A stretch of 64,000 bases of DNA from Ligilactobacillus pabuli. Lineage in GTDB: Bacteria > Bacillota > Bacilli > Lactobacillales > Lactobacillaceae. The first letter of the stretch is position 1, and every line of letters begins with the position of its first letter. The DNA is taken from NCBI RefSeq assembly GCF_022836475.1, contig NZ_BQXH01000003.1, positions 62,001-126,000 on the forward strand, given 5' to 3'. The notes under the pieces were generated by a model. The model made no database searches. It saw only the letters and a program-made list of their open reading frames with translations, and was not told the DNA's origin. This document shows, in pieces, positions 18,131 through 27,793 of the stretch. Position numbers and translations under genes: made by a program.

Positions 18131-19511
18131 CCAGATTATCCGGCGCCTCGGACTGGGAGTACTTGCCGTTGGTTTGATTTTGATCGTGGCTGCTCAGGTG
18201 ACTGGTCATTCGCTCAAAGCGACGGCAGTTGAGCTGCATGCCGGTTGGCTGGTGGCGACGGTGCTAGTGGTAGTTAGTTTGCTGGTCTTACTCGAATTCT
18301 TTGAACAACGACGGCAACGACAGATTCTTGCTTTATTGGCCAAGAAGTTACGAGAAGTGACGGCCGGTCAAAAAAGTGGTCATGTCCTCGTCCCTAAAAA
18401 TAGTGAACTGTCTCAACTGGCTAGCGCAGTTAATCAGGTGCAAAGTACGAATACACTCTTACTTAAAGCCTATGACCGGCAAAAAAGAGGGTATTTTGGC
18501 TTGCTTGAGTATGTGCCAATCGGTGTGATGGTGATCGATCAGGACCGGGAAATTTATTTGAGTAACCATTATTTAAGTGACATCATGGAACGGGAATTGG
18601 AGTTGCAGCACGAATTGTACTATACAACTTTAGCGGAGTTTGACCTGGTCAAATTAGTTGAAGAAACCTTTCGGACTAAACAAGACCAGCAAGCAGAAGT
18701 TAGGTTGTCTCTGGCTAGCGGTCTGAAGATCGTGGCAGTCAATGTTGTTCATATCCCGGTAAGCACCCATCATTTCTTTGTAATGCTTCTGGTCAACGAT
18801 ATTACGGAACAAAAACAAATTGAACGGATGCAGCTGGATTTTGTCAGCAATGTGAGTCACGAACTAAAAACGCCGGTCACATCAATCGTGGGCTTCAGCG
18901 AGACGTTAAAAAATGGGGCACTCGATGAACCTGAGACGGCCGCGAAATTTGTGGAGATCATCTACCAACAGAGTCAAAAATTAACCGAACTGATCAATGA
19001 TATTTTATCGCTGTCTCGGTTAGATAGTGGGCTGGTAGTTGAGCACCAAACGATCCATTTGGCACAGGTCGTTGACCAAGCACTCCAACCATATTCCCAG
19101 TTAATTGCGCAACGGCAGTTAACCGTGAAAAATCAGGTCTCAGCTGACTTTCTCGTGGTGACTGATGTTAAAAAACTGCGTTATATTTTAAGTAACTTAT
19201 TGCAAAATGGGATCCGCTATAACCAAGTTGGTGGGCAATTGAGGATCAAGGCACACAAGAAAGCTGACAAATGGGAGCTGACAGTGAGTGACACTGGGAT
19301 CGGATTAACAAGCGAACAACAGGGCCGGATCTTTGAACGTTTCTACCGGGCAGATACTTCGCGCAGTAAAGAAGTGGATGGAACCGGCTTAGGTTTAGCA
19401 ATCGTGAAAGAATACGTCGAGTTTTTAGGCGGCAAGATCACGGTTACTAGTCAACTACAGGTTGGGACGACTTTTACAGTCAGTTTGCCTGTCAAACACG
19501 CTAAAGACTAA
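18108..19511 (+). CDS. phoR: Sensor histidine kinase (PhoR/PnpS-like)
   Basis: About 467 residues with two N-terminal membrane helices and a short linker, without a large extracellular sensor. It then has a PAS domain (about 120-225), the HisKA box NVSHELKTP with phospho-His near 251, and an ATPase domain with N, G1 (DTGIGL) and G2 (GTGLGLAIVKEY) boxes. This layout is that of PhoR/PnpS of lactic acid bacteria. ATG 18108 or ATG 18120 could start it; neither has a strong ribosome site, and translation is probably coupled to the upstream gene, which it overlaps. Confidence 0.8.
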   Translation: MVSQMKVNQIIRRLGLGVLAVGLILIVAAQVTGHSLKATAVELHAGWLVATVLVVVSLLVLLEFFEQRRQRQILALLAKKLREVTAGQKSGHVLVPKNSELSQLASAVNQVQSTNTLLLKAYDRQKRGYFGLLEYVPIGVMVIDQDREIYLSNHYLSDIMERELELQHELYYTTLAEFDLVKLVEETFRTKQDQQAEVRLSLASGLKIVAVNVVHIPVSTHHFFVMLLVNDITEQKQIERMQLDFVSNVSHELKTPVTSIVGFSETLKNGALDEPETAAKFVEIIYQQSQKLTELINDILSLSRLDSGLVVEHQTIHLAQVVDQALQPYSQLIAQRQLTVKNQVSADFLVVTDVKKLRYILSNLLQNGIRYNQVGGQLRIKAHKKADKWELTVSDTGIGLTSEQQGRIFERFYRADTSRSKEVDGTGLGLAIVKEYVEFLGGKITVTSQLQVGTTFTVSLPVKHAKD

Positions 19512-19651
19512 TTATTTCTTAAAGATGTTCGCAAAAAGTCGGCAGAATTTGCAGTCCTTGCCGTTAGCTTGTAGAATTAATGATGGTGTCTTAAATGGAG
19601 ATAAAATAGTAAGATAGTGAAGACTCGTGAAACCTTTTGGAGGAATGCTTT

Positions 19652-19984
19652 TTGAAGAAAAAATTACGTCGTTCAGCAACAAACCGTTATTTAGCCGGAG
19701 TTTGTGGTGGAATCGCTGAATATTTTAACTGGCCGGCTAAAAACGTGCGGATCGGTTACCTGATCTTTGCGATCCTATGCTCATTTTCAGGACGGTTCAT
19801 GATTTTGCCGCTAGGATTGTATTTAATTTTGTATTTGGCATTACCGCAAGAAACTGCTGGCGGAACTTGGTCATCATTTTTCCATAATATGACTGACCAA
19901 GCAGCTGGCAAAACTGCACCAGGTGCTCGTCCAGAACAACGGCAGCGTAAAGTTTTGCATGATGCACATGAAAGGAAAGATTAA
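19652..19984 (+). CDS. PspC-domain membrane protein (YvlC-like)
   Basis: A 110-residue protein with an N-terminal PspC domain: basic KKKLRRSATNR, then LAGVCGGIAEYFNW and hydrophobic helices at about 35-75. PspC proteins take part in envelope stress responses. TTG 19652 follows GGAGGAA by six bases. It is followed directly by a YvlD-like gene and then hprK-lgt, the same order as yvlC-yvlD-hprK-lgt in Bacillus. The specific function here is unknown. Confidence 0.88.
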   Translation: MKKKLRRSATNRYLAGVCGGIAEYFNWPAKNVRIGYLIFAILCSFSGRFMILPLGLYLILYLALPQETAGGTWSSFFHNMTDQAAGKTAPGARPEQRQRKVLHDAHERKD

Positions 19985-20332
19985 GTGAATTTTATTAAGC
20001 GTGTTTTGATCAATGCGTTGATTTTTGTGGCGGTTGCTGGTTTATTACCCAACTATTTTCATGTTACCAGCTTTTGGGTCGCCATTTTAGCAGCAGTAGT
20101 ATTAAGTATGTTAAATGCTTTTGTGAAACCAATTTTAGTGATCTTGTCCTTACCGATCACAATGGTTACACTGGGTTTTTTCTACTTGTTTATCAATGCT
20201 TTTATTCTGGAAATGACGTCCTTTTTTGTCGGCAGTGCCGTTTTCAGTTTTGCTGGTTTTGGCAGCGCATTTTTGGTCTCGATCATTTTGAGTTTGGTGA
20301 ACCTAATTATTACTGATCGCTTTTCTGGTTAA
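19985..20332 (+). CDS. YvlD-like small membrane protein (phage-holin 4-2 family)
   Basis: A 115-residue protein with four predicted membrane helices and the family motif NAFVKPILVILSLPITMVTLG. Despite the family name it is not a lysis holin. GTG 19985 immediately follows the stop codon of the PspC gene, so the two are coupled. The pair may act in envelope stress; function unproven. Confidence 0.87.
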   Translation: MNFIKRVLINALIFVAVAGLLPNYFHVTSFWVAILAAVVLSMLNAFVKPILVILSLPITMVTLGFFYLFINAFILEMTSFFVGSAVFSFAGFGSAFLVSIILSLVNLIITDRFSG

Positions 20333-20444
20333 AAACTGTATAATAGTGATAGAAAAGGAATTGGTCTAGCTGCTTTCAGAGAAAAACAAGAAAGATTTCA
20401 TGTTTTTTTATAGCAAATTAAATGATGTCCAGGGAGGTTTCAAT

Positions 20445-21377
20445 TTGAATAAAGTCAGTGTACAAGAACTGGTGGATGAATGCGACTTGGTAGTTTATAG
20501 CGGGGGAGTTAACCTTGAGTCCCGTTTTATTGTCACGAGTGATATTTCACGACCAGGATTAGAGATGACAGGGTATTTTGACTATTACCCAGCGGAACGG
20601 GTGCAGCTATTGGGCATGACGGAAATCTCTTATTCGCATAAGATGAAACAAGATGAACGGGCGCGGATCATGGATAAAATGTGCGGTAAGAATACCCCAT
20701 GTTTTGTGGTTTCTCGCTTTTTGCCAGTCCCGATCGAATTAGAAGAAGCGGGCAAACGGCATAATATTCCAATTTTGCGGTCTAAACTGTCAACGACACG
20801 GTTGTCTTCTCGACTAACAGATTACTTACAAGCTAAGTTATCGATCCGTCGCTCGGTTCATGGCGTTTTAATGGATATTTATGGCTTGGGAGTCTTGATC
20901 ACAGGTGATTCTGGAGTTGGTAAATCAGAAACCGCCTTGGAATTGATCAAACGTGGTCACCGTCTGATCGCGGATGACCGGGTAGAAATTTATCAACAAG
21001 ACGAACGAACTTTGGTTGGCGAAGCACCTGAGATCTTGAACCATCTCTTAGAAATTCGCGGGGTGGGGATCATTGATGTGATGAACCTCTTCGGTGCGGG
21101 TTCTGTCCGGCAAAATACCCAGATCTCAGTAGTAGTTAACCTGGAAAATTGGTCGGCAGATAAGCAATATGATCGTTTAGGCAGTGGAGAAGAGGTCTTT
21201 GAACTCTTTAATGTTGACTTGCCAAAAATCAATATACCAGTTAAAGTTGGCCGAAACATGGCGATCATTATTGAATCTGCGGCCATGAACTTCCGCGCTA
21301 AATCAATGGGTTATGATGCCACACAGAAATTTGAAGATAACCTCAGTCGGTTGATCGAGAAAAATTCTGTCCACTAA
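20445..21377 (+). CDS. hprK: HPr kinase/phosphorylase
   Basis: HprK phosphorylates Ser46 of HPr when glycolytic intermediates are high and removes it when phosphate is high. P-Ser-HPr is the CcpA corepressor, so this is the centre of carbon catabolite control. The 310-residue protein has the P-loop GDSGVGKS (about 154-161) and the family signature [20 protein letters not shown] (about 203-222). TTG 20445 is preferred over an upstream in-frame ATG at 20400, because GGGAGG (20432-20437) is properly spaced. Confidence 0.97.
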   Translation: MNKVSVQELVDECDLVVYSGGVNLESRFIVTSDISRPGLEMTGYFDYYPAERVQLLGMTEISYSHKMKQDERARIMDKMCGKNTPCFVVSRFLPVPIELEEAGKRHNIPILRSKLSTTRLSSRLTDYLQAKLSIRRSVHGVLMDIYGLGVLITGDSGVGKSETALELIKRGHRLIADDRVEIYQQDERTLVGEAPEILNHLLEIRGVGIIDVMNLFGAGSVRQNTQISVVVNLENWSADKQYDRLGSGEEVFELFNVDLPKINIPVKVGRNMAIIIESAAMNFRAKSMGYDATQKFEDNLSRLIEKNSVH

Positions 21378-21409
21378 GAATTGAAAATCAAACTTAAACA
21401 TAGAAACTA

Positions 21410-21453
21410 ATTAAGACTAAATTACTTGATTATTCAAATAATTTAGTCTTAAT
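21410..21453. repeat. Perfect 15-bp inverted repeat upstream of lgt
   Basis: ATTAAGACTAAATTA (21410-21424) is repeated as its exact reverse complement at 21439-21453, with a 14-nt loop. There is no T-run, so it is a poor terminator. It lies 25 bp before lgt and could be an operator or an mRNA structure. Confidence 0.8.
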
Positions 21454-21478
21454 CTGATTGTAAGGAGAGAATTGAAGA

Positions 21479-22330
21479 ATGGAATTATTCTTGGGTGCTT
21501 TAAATCCGATCGCACTAGATTTCGGACCCTTTGAGATTCGCTGGTATGGTGTGATTATTGCCTGCGGAGTGATTTTAGCCGCAACCTTATCAGTAACTGA
21601 AGGGAAAAAGCGGGGACTCAAAGACGATTATTTTTATGACTTTCTGCTTTGGGCACTGCCATTTTCGCTCATTGGTGCGCGCTTGTACTACGTAATTTTT
21701 GAGTGGAAGTATTATGTCGTTCATCCGTCTGAGATCTATCGGATCTGGGATGGCGGGATCGCAATTTATGGTTGTTTGATCGCAGCGGTGATCGTCTTAC
21801 TATTGTATTGCCGCCACCAAAAAATCTCGAGCTGGTTATTTTTGGATGTCATTGCGCCGAATGTGATTTTAGCGCAAGGAATCGGACGCTGGGGGAATTT
21901 CATGAACCAAGAGGCCCATGGACGAGCAACGACTCTGGCCTTTTTACACAAACTGCATTTGCCGCAATTTATCGTTGAACAAATGCAGATCGGCGGGATC
22001 TATTACCAGCCGACTTTCTTGTATGAGTCAGTCTGGGATGTGGCAGGTTTTATTGTCTTAGCTGTCTTACGGCAAAAACAGCACCTCTTTAAACAAGGAG
22101 AAGTCTTTTTTGCTTATGTGATCTGGTATGCCTTTGGCCGCTTCTTTGTCGAAGGAATGCGGACTGACAGTTTGATGTTAGGACCATTAAGAGTTTCCCA
22201 GTGGTTGTCGGTTGCTTTATTCGTTGGGTCATTTCTGTGGTTATTTCATCGGCGTTACTGGCAGCCATATGCTCCGTGGTATTTGGATGGCCAAATTGCC
22301 TTGAACAAAGAAGAAACAAAAAGAAAATAG
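21479..22330 (+). CDS. lgt: Prolipoprotein diacylglyceryl transferase
   Basis: Lgt transfers diacylglycerol from phosphatidylglycerol to the lipobox cysteine of lipoproteins at the membrane. The 283-residue multi-pass protein shows the family signature [13 protein letters not shown] (about 136-148), the conserved RWYG near 20, and a C-terminal arginine in [12 protein letters not shown] PstS lipoprotein substrate is encoded at 58679. ATG 21479 follows AAGGAGAG. It follows hprK, as in Bacillus and many lactobacilli. Confidence 0.97.
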   Translation: MELFLGALNPIALDFGPFEIRWYGVIIACGVILAATLSVTEGKKRGLKDDYFYDFLLWALPFSLIGARLYYVIFEWKYYVVHPSEIYRIWDGGIAIYGCLIAAVIVLLLYCRHQKISSWLFLDVIAPNVILAQGIGRWGNFMNQEAHGRATTLAFLHKLHLPQFIVEQMQIGGIYYQPTFLYESVWDVAGFIVLAVLRQKQHLFKQGEVFFAYVIWYAFGRFFVEGMRTDSLMLGPLRVSQWLSVALFVGSFLWLFHRRYWQPYAPWYLDGQIALNKEETKRK

Positions 22331-22358
22331 AAAATTTAACAGAAGAACAGCTTTTTAC

Positions 22359-22387
22359 TAGACAACTTACAAAAAGTAAGTTAATAT
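22359..22387 (+). promoter_or_regulatory. trxB promoter with a dyad in the spacer
   Basis: TAGACA (22359-22364), 17 bp, TAATAT (22382-22387). The spacer is filled by the inverted repeat AACTTAC-AAAAA-GTAAGTT (22364-22382), a likely operator. The regulator is unknown. Confidence 0.55.
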
Positions 22388-22423
22388 AGACATAAGGTAA
22401 AAAGAGAAGGAAGGAATAAGTTG

Positions 22424-23353
22424 ATGGCAAAAAGTTATGATGTGATCGTGATTGGGGCAGGACCTGGTGGTATGACCGCTGCCTTGTATGCTTCACGGGC
22501 AAACCTCTCAGTATTGATGTTGGACCGTGGGATCTATGGCGGCCAGATGAACAATACGGCTGCGGTGGAAAATTATCCGGGTTTCAAGTCAATTTTAGGC
22601 CCAGACCTCGCTGAAAAGATGTATCAAAGTTCAACTCAATTTGATGCCGAATATGGTTATGGCAGTGTTGATAGTGTAACTGTTGGCGACGATGGTTTAA
22701 AGACTGTTGTGACAGATAGTGAGACCTATGAAACCCATGCATTGATCATTGCGACTGGCTCTGAGTATCGTAAACTTGGTGTCCCTGGCGAAGATGAATA
22801 TGGCGGCCGAGGTGTATCGTACTGTGCTGTCTGTGATGGTGCGTTCTTTAAGAATAAACCAGTTGCAGTGATCGGCGGCGGAGATTCTGCCGTTGAAGAA
22901 GGCGGATATTTGTCACAGATGACCTCTGGCGTCAATATTATTCACCGGCGCGACCAATTACGGGCCCAAAAGATCTTGCAGGACCGTGCTTTCGCAAATG
23001 ATCGAATCGGTTTTACTTGGGATACGATCGTGACTGAAATTTTAGGTGATGGCCAAAAAGTCACTGGAGTTGCGACCCATAATAAAAAGACCGGCGAAGA
23101 TAGCCAGCAATCCGTTGATGGTGTCTTCATTTACGTTGGTAACCAGCCAATGACGGCCCCATTTTTAGACTTAGGGATCACCGATGAAAAGGGCTGGATC
23201 GTGACAAACGAAAAGATGGAAACTAAGGTTCCCGGAATTTTCGCAGTCGGCGATGTTCGTCAAAAAGATTTAAGACAAATTACAACTTCTGTTGGTGATG
23301 GTGGTATTGCTGGACAAGAAGCCTTTAACTACCTCCAGTCATTAGGAGATTAA
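22424..23353 (+). CDS. trxB: Thioredoxin reductase (NADPH)
   Basis: The 309-residue flavoprotein reduces thioredoxin with NADPH. It has the FAD-binding GAGPGGMTAALYASR (about 10-24), the redox-active CAVC (about 134-137), NADPH-binding GGGDSAVEE and the C-terminal FAVGDVRQKDLRQ. ATG 22424 was chosen; a TTG lies directly before it. It probably has its own promoter and terminator and follows lgt. Confidence 0.97.
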   Translation: MAKSYDVIVIGAGPGGMTAALYASRANLSVLMLDRGIYGGQMNNTAAVENYPGFKSILGPDLAEKMYQSSTQFDAEYGYGSVDSVTVGDDGLKTVVTDSETYETHALIIATGSEYRKLGVPGEDEYGGRGVSYCAVCDGAFFKNKPVAVIGGGDSAVEEGGYLSQMTSGVNIIHRRDQLRAQKILQDRAFANDRIGFTWDTIVTEILGDGQKVTGVATHNKKTGEDSQQSVDGVFIYVGNQPMTAPFLDLGITDEKGWIVTNEKMETKVPGIFAVGDVRQKDLRQITTSVGDGGIAGQEAFNYLQSLGD

Positions 23354-23377
23354 GCAAAGATTAAGAGTGTTACGAGG

Positions 23378-23412
23378 AAGGGTCATTCATTAAATTGAAT
23401 GGCTCTTTTTTC
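23378..23412 (+). terminator. trxB terminator
   Basis: AGGGTCATTCA and TGAATGGCTCT form a stem followed by TTTTTT. Confidence 0.9.
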
Positions 23413-23415
23413 TTT

Positions 23416-23503
23416 ACGTAGTGAAGTGAACTGAGGGAGAGCTCGAGCACTAGCCCAAGACTGGTCTTGGCTAGACGGAAAGTCCTAGTTTGAGCAACTG
23501 ACT
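23416..23503 (-). repeat. Palindromic element, degenerate copy in reverse orientation
   Basis: Read on the minus strand it has TTTCCGTCTAGC, a tight hairpin CTAGCCAAGA-CCAG-TCTTGGGCTAG, then GTGCTCGAG and a decayed tail. The AATGCC/CGCATT centre is deleted. Its tail side faces the trxB terminator. Confidence 0.6.
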
Positions 23504-23530
23504 AAGAAGTACGATCTGCTTAGTTTTCAA

Positions 23531-23614
23531 CTGGTTGTAAGTCGGGCAAAGTTGGCCCCAGTCGAGTTGTAACTGGGTGTAAGTCAGTCGAAGTTGGTCC
23601 CAGTCGAGCAGTCA
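23531..23614 (+). repeat. Two tandem copies of a 42-bp sequence
   Basis: 23531-23572 and 23573-23614 share CTGG-TGTAAGTC, AAGTTGG and CCCAGTCGAG with roughly eight differences. There is no reading frame and no match to the palindromic element. The rest of 23615-23773 holds only a probable -10 box (TATACT, 23734-23739) and a weak cre-like GGAAGCGCTGGCA near 23682-23694. Confidence 0.75.
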
Positions 23615-23773
23615 CTGTAGGAAAGTCCCATTTTGGATAGTTCGACGACGATCACAGCGGGTTATTTTGCAGCCAAAATGCGGAAGCGCTGGCAAAAATC
23701 TGGATTTTAGTGGTAATCAAGCGACTGAATGGCTATACTAGAGTGAGATGTAAATTAATGAGGAGTGAACTAA

Positions 23774-25501
23774 ATGAGTTGGGAAGATACTTATGAAGTT
23801 TGGAAAAATAACGCTAATTTAGAAGCAAGTTTAAAAGAAGAATTGGATTCCTTAGCTGGAAACCAAGAAGCATTAGAAGATGCTTTTTATGCACCGCTTG
23901 AATTTGGAACAGCCGGAATGCGCGGGATTCTTGGCGCAGGTGTGAACCGCATGAATATCTACACGGTTCGTCAAGCAACGGAAGGACTAGCCTCCTTTAT
24001 GGAGACCTTAGCTGCTGAAATTAAGCAACGCGGTGTGGCGATTTCTTATGATTCACGTCATCATTCACAAGAATTTGCGTATGAAGCAGCGCGGGTATTA
24101 GGCGCTCATAACATCAAAGCTTTTGTGTTTGAAAGCCTTCGTCCAACCCCAGAATTGTCTTACACAGTTCGTCACTTACACACTTATGCTGGGATCATGA
24201 TCACTGCCAGCCATAACCCGAAAGAATATAATGGTTACAAGATTTATGGTGAAGATGGGGCACAGATGCCACCCAAGGAATCAGATCTGATCACGAAATA
24301 TATTCGCCAAGCCGAAGATTTATTTGCAATCAAGGTCGCAAACAAAGATGATCTCTTGGCAAACGGCTTACTAGAAATTATCGGTGATGCAGTTGACCAA
24401 GATTATTTGGCTGAAGTTAACCAGGTAACGATCAACCGTGAGTTGGTTGAAAAAGAAGGCGAAACCATGAAGCTGATCTTTAGCCCATTACACGGAACGG
24501 GTGCAATGTTGGGTGAAAAAGCTTTGAAACAGGCCGGCTTTAAGAACTTCACGATGGTTCCTGAACAGGCAATCACAGATGGCGACTTCCCGACAGTTAA
24601 AAAACCTAATCCAGAAGATCCAGCTGCCTTTGATTTGGCAATCAAGTTGGGTCAGCAGCAAAATGCTGACTTGCTGATCGCGGTTGACCCTGACGCTGAC
24701 CGTTTGGGTGCCGCTGTTCGTCAGCCAGATGGTGAATATCAATTACTGACAGGTAACCAGATCGCAGCCTTGATGTTAAACTACATCTTGGTAGCGCATG
24801 AAAAAGCTGGGACATTGCCAGCCAATGCGGCCGCAGTTAAATCCATCGTTTCTAGTGAATTTGCGACAAAGATCGCTGAAAAGCATCACACTAAGATGAT
24901 CAATGTTTTGACCGGCTTTAAGTTTATTGCCGAACAAATCAAGGAATTCCAAGCTAATCACCAACAGACCTTTATGTTTGGGTTTGAAGAAAGCTATGGC
25001 TACTTAACGAAACCATTCGTGCGTGATAAAGATGCGATTCAATCCTTAGTAATGTTAGCCGAAGTTGCAGCCTTTTATCGCGAACAAGGCAAGAACCTCT
25101 ATGATGGTTTACAAGATTTGTTTGCCGAATATGGGTACTTCGCTGAAAAGACAATTTCATTAACATTTGACGGAATCGAGGGCGCTTCACAGATCGAAGC
25201 CTTGATGACTAAGTTCCGCAAAGAAGCACCTAGTGAATTTGCCGGCTTCAAGGTGGCAGCATTAGAAGACTTTACGACATCTGAAAAGACTTTGGCAGAT
25301 GGTACGGTCGAAACAATTAACTTGCCACAAGCCAATGTCTTGAAATACTTGCTAGCCGATGGAACTTGGATCGCCATTCGTCCTTCTGGGACTGAACCAA
25401 AGATTAAATTCTATATCGGGACTCAAGCAGCTACTGCAGCAGAAGCCGCCGAAAAACGGGCAGGCTTTGAAAAAGCACTCAACGAGTTTACACAAGAGTA
25501 A
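23774..25501 (+). CDS. pgcA: Alpha-phosphoglucomutase/phosphomannomutase
   Basis: This 575-residue enzyme of the alpha-D-phosphohexomutase family interconverts glucose-1-phosphate and glucose-6-phosphate, linking glycolysis to UDP-glucose, glycolipid and polysaccharide synthesis. Phosphoserine loop TASHNPKEYNGYK (Ser about 146), metal loop DPDADRLG, sugar-binding GFEESYGY and C-terminal RPSGTEPKIKFY are all present. ATG 23774 follows GAGGAG. Its length and sequence fit B. subtilis PgcA rather than the shorter GlmM (which is at 55730). Confidence 0.93.
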   Translation: MSWEDTYEVWKNNANLEASLKEELDSLAGNQEALEDAFYAPLEFGTAGMRGILGAGVNRMNIYTVRQATEGLASFMETLAAEIKQRGVAISYDSRHHSQEFAYEAARVLGAHNIKAFVFESLRPTPELSYTVRHLHTYAGIMITASHNPKEYNGYKIYGEDGAQMPPKESDLITKYIRQAEDLFAIKVANKDDLLANGLLEIIGDAVDQDYLAEVNQVTINRELVEKEGETMKLIFSPLHGTGAMLGEKALKQAGFKNFTMVPEQAITDGDFPTVKKPNPEDPAAFDLAIKLGQQQNADLLIAVDPDADRLGAAVRQPDGEYQLLTGNQIAALMLNYILVAHEKAGTLPANAAAVKSIVSSEFATKIAEKHHTKMINVLTGFKFIAEQIKEFQANHQQTFMFGFEESYGYLTKPFVRDKDAIQSLVMLAEVAAFYREQGKNLYDGLQDLFAEYGYFAEKTISLTFDGIEGASQIEALMTKFRKEAPSEFAGFKVAALEDFTTSEKTLADGTVETINLPQANVLKYLLADGTWIAIRPSGTEPKIKFYIGTQAATAAEAAEKRAGFEKALNEFTQE

Positions 25502-25550
25502 TTAAAACACTGAGTGAAACGGAACTTTCTGTTTCATGCAGCTCAACTTT

Positions 25551-25624
25551 AAAACAGCGGGTTTTAGCTAGTGTCACACTTCTGAATAGGGAAGTGTGAT
25601 GCCGGCTGAACCGGCTGTTTTTTT
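25551..25624 (+). terminator. Branched terminator after pgcA
   Basis: An outer stem AAACAGC...GCTGTTT encloses an inner hairpin TCACACTTC/GAAGTGTGA, ending in TTTTTTT. The multi-stem form is unusual but should terminate. Confidence 0.75.
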
Positions 25625-25670
25625 ACGCTGATGGTCGGAATTCATTTGGCAAAAGAAGTTAAAATTATCG

Positions 25671-25684
25671 CGAAAACATGTTCG
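25671..25684 (+). promoter_or_regulatory. LexA (SOS) box of uvrBA
   Basis: CGAAA-ACAT-GTTCG matches the Gram-positive LexA/DinR operator CGAAC-N4-GTTCG with one mismatch. It lies just upstream of a TACAAT -10 box (25691-25696), a good position for repression. Confidence 0.8.
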
Positions 25685-25746
25685 GTATGCTACAATATAT
25701 TGTGCTGGCTATGGCCAAAAACGGAGAGATGATTGGGGGAATAATT

Positions 25747-27744
25747 GTGATCGAAAGACAAGATGGACGTGAATTTGACTTGGTTTCTAAGTACCAGCCG
25801 ACTGGTGACCAACCGACTGCGATCAAACAGTTAATAGAGGGCATTGAACAGGGAGAAAAGGCACAGATCCTGTTAGGAGCGACTGGGACTGGGAAAACTT
25901 TTACGATTTCAAACGTCATTAAAAATATCAACAAACCGACACTAGTACTAGCTCATAATAAGACCTTAGCGGGTCAATTATATGGAGAATTTAAAGAATT
26001 CTTTCCTAATAATGCGGTGGAGTACTTTGTTAGTTACTACGACTACTATCAACCAGAAGCATACGTTCCCTCGAGTGATACCTATATTGAAAAAGATTCA
26101 AGTATTAACGATGAAATTGATAAACTGCGCCATTCAGCGACGAGTTCATTATTAGAACGTAATGATGTGATCGTAGTGGCTTCAGTGTCTTCCATTTTCG
26201 GGTTAGGGGATCCTACCGAATATCAGGCCCACACCATTTCGATTCGAGTGGGGCAAGAAATTGAACGTAACCGCTTATTAGGTCAACTGGTAGATATTCA
26301 GTTTGAACGCAACGATATTGATTTTCAACGGGGACGTTTCCGGGTTCGCGGGGATGTCGTGGAAATTTTCCCTGCCTCACATGATGACCGGGCGTTACGC
26401 GTGGAATTTTTTGGCGATGAGATCGACCGGATCCGCGAAGTTGATCCGTTAACGGGTGAGATCTTGGGTGAACGAGAACACGTGGCAATCTTTCCAGCGA
26501 CCCATTTTATGACGAATGAAGAGCGAATGGAAGAAGCCGTCAATGGAATCAGTGCTGAACTACAAGAGCAGCTGACCAAATTAAGGGCCGATAATAAACT
26601 CCTGGAAGCACAACGATTAGAGCAACGGACGACCTATGACATTGAAATGTTAAAAGAGATGGGGTATTGTTCTGGAATCGAAAATTATTCGCGCCATATG
26701 GATGGCAGAAAACCGGGACAGCCGCCATATACCTTACTGGACTTTTTCCCAGAAGACTTTTTGATCGTGGTGGATGAATCACACGCAACGATGCCTCAAG
26801 TTCGCGGGATGTACAACGGGGACCGGTCGCGGAAGCAAATGTTAGTTGATTATGGTTTTCGTTTGCCAAGCGCTTTGGATAATCGGCCGTTAAAATTAGC
26901 TGAATTTGAAAAACATGTTCATCAAATCGTCTATATGTCTGCCACTCCTGGACCATATGAACATGAACAAACTGATGATGTAGTTGAACAAATTATTCGA
27001 CCAACAGGTTTGTTGGATCCAGAAGTCGAAGTGAGAAAGACTGAGGGTCAAATGGAAGACTTAGTCAGTGAGATCAACGCCCGCGTTGAGAATCATGAAC
27101 GGGTCTTTGTAACGACTTTAACTAAGAAGATGGCAGAAGATCTGAGTGACTACTTCAAGGAACTGGGCATTAAGGGCAAGTACTTGCATTCAGATATTAA
27201 AACTTTGGAACGAACTGAAATTATCCGCGACCTACGGCTAGGGAAGTTTGATGTGCTGGTCGGGATCAACCTGTTACGAGAAGGAATCGACGTGCCGGAA
27301 GTCTCGTTGATCGCAATTTTGGATGCTGATAAGGAAGGCTTTTTACGCAATGAGCGTTCGTTGATCCAAACGATTGGACGGGCAGCGCGGAACGAACACG
27401 GCCACGTGATCTTGTATGCTGATAAAGTCACTGATTCGATGCAAAAGGCGATGGATGAAACAGCTCGCCGGCGTCAGATTCAGCAACAGTACAACCAGGA
27501 CCACGGAATTACGCCGCAAACGATCAAAAAAGAGATCCGGGCTTCTATTTCAGGTGTCTTACCAGTTTCAGGTAAAACAGAAGACACAGGAGTCGTTGAC
27601 TTTGCTAAGATGAAGAAGTCTGAGCAAAAAGAAATGATTGCTGGGCTAGAAAACCAGATGAAGCAAGCATCCAAGCAGTTAAACTTTGAAGATGCTGCCA
27701 CTTTACGTGATACCATCTTAGAATTGAAAGCAGAGATCGAATAG
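25747..27744 (+). CDS. uvrB: Excinuclease ABC subunit B
   Basis: UvrB verifies damage and loads UvrC in nucleotide excision repair. The 665-residue protein has Walker A GATGTGKT (about 45-52), the damage-probing beta-hairpin with [10 protein letters not shown], helicase motifs including DESHATMPQ and GRAARNEHG, and a C-terminal UVR domain for UvrC binding. GTG 25747 is chosen, with GGGGGAA six bases upstream. It forms an operon with uvrA 49 bp downstream, under a LexA box. Confidence 0.97.
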   Translation: MIERQDGREFDLVSKYQPTGDQPTAIKQLIEGIEQGEKAQILLGATGTGKTFTISNVIKNINKPTLVLAHNKTLAGQLYGEFKEFFPNNAVEYFVSYYDYYQPEAYVPSSDTYIEKDSSINDEIDKLRHSATSSLLERNDVIVVASVSSIFGLGDPTEYQAHTISIRVGQEIERNRLLGQLVDIQFERNDIDFQRGRFRVRGDVVEIFPASHDDRALRVEFFGDEIDRIREVDPLTGEILGEREHVAIFPATHFMTNEERMEEAVNGISAELQEQLTKLRADNKLLEAQRLEQRTTYDIEMLKEMGYCSGIENYSRHMDGRKPGQPPYTLLDFFPEDFLIVVDESHATMPQVRGMYNGDRSRKQMLVDYGFRLPSALDNRPLKLAEFEKHVHQIVYMSATPGPYEHEQTDDVVEQIIRPTGLLDPEVEVRKTEGQMEDLVSEINARVENHERVFVTTLTKKMAEDLSDYFKELGIKGKYLHSDIKTLERTEIIRDLRLGKFDVLVGINLLREGIDVPEVSLIAILDADKEGFLRNERSLIQTIGRAARNEHGHVILYADKVTDSMQKAMDETARRRQIQQQYNQDHGITPQTIKKEIRASISGVLPVSGKTEDTGVVDFAKMKKSEQKEMIAGLENQMKQASKQLNFEDAATLRDTILELKAEIE

Positions 27745-27793
27745 ACTGCGACACCGTTAGTTAGCTAAGAACAGTGTGAAAGAGGGAAATAGG

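Noticed and set aside
17417-19511. WalRK (YycFG) essential two-component system
   Set aside because: The kinase lacks the large extracellular domain, and walH/walI/walJ-type genes do not follow.
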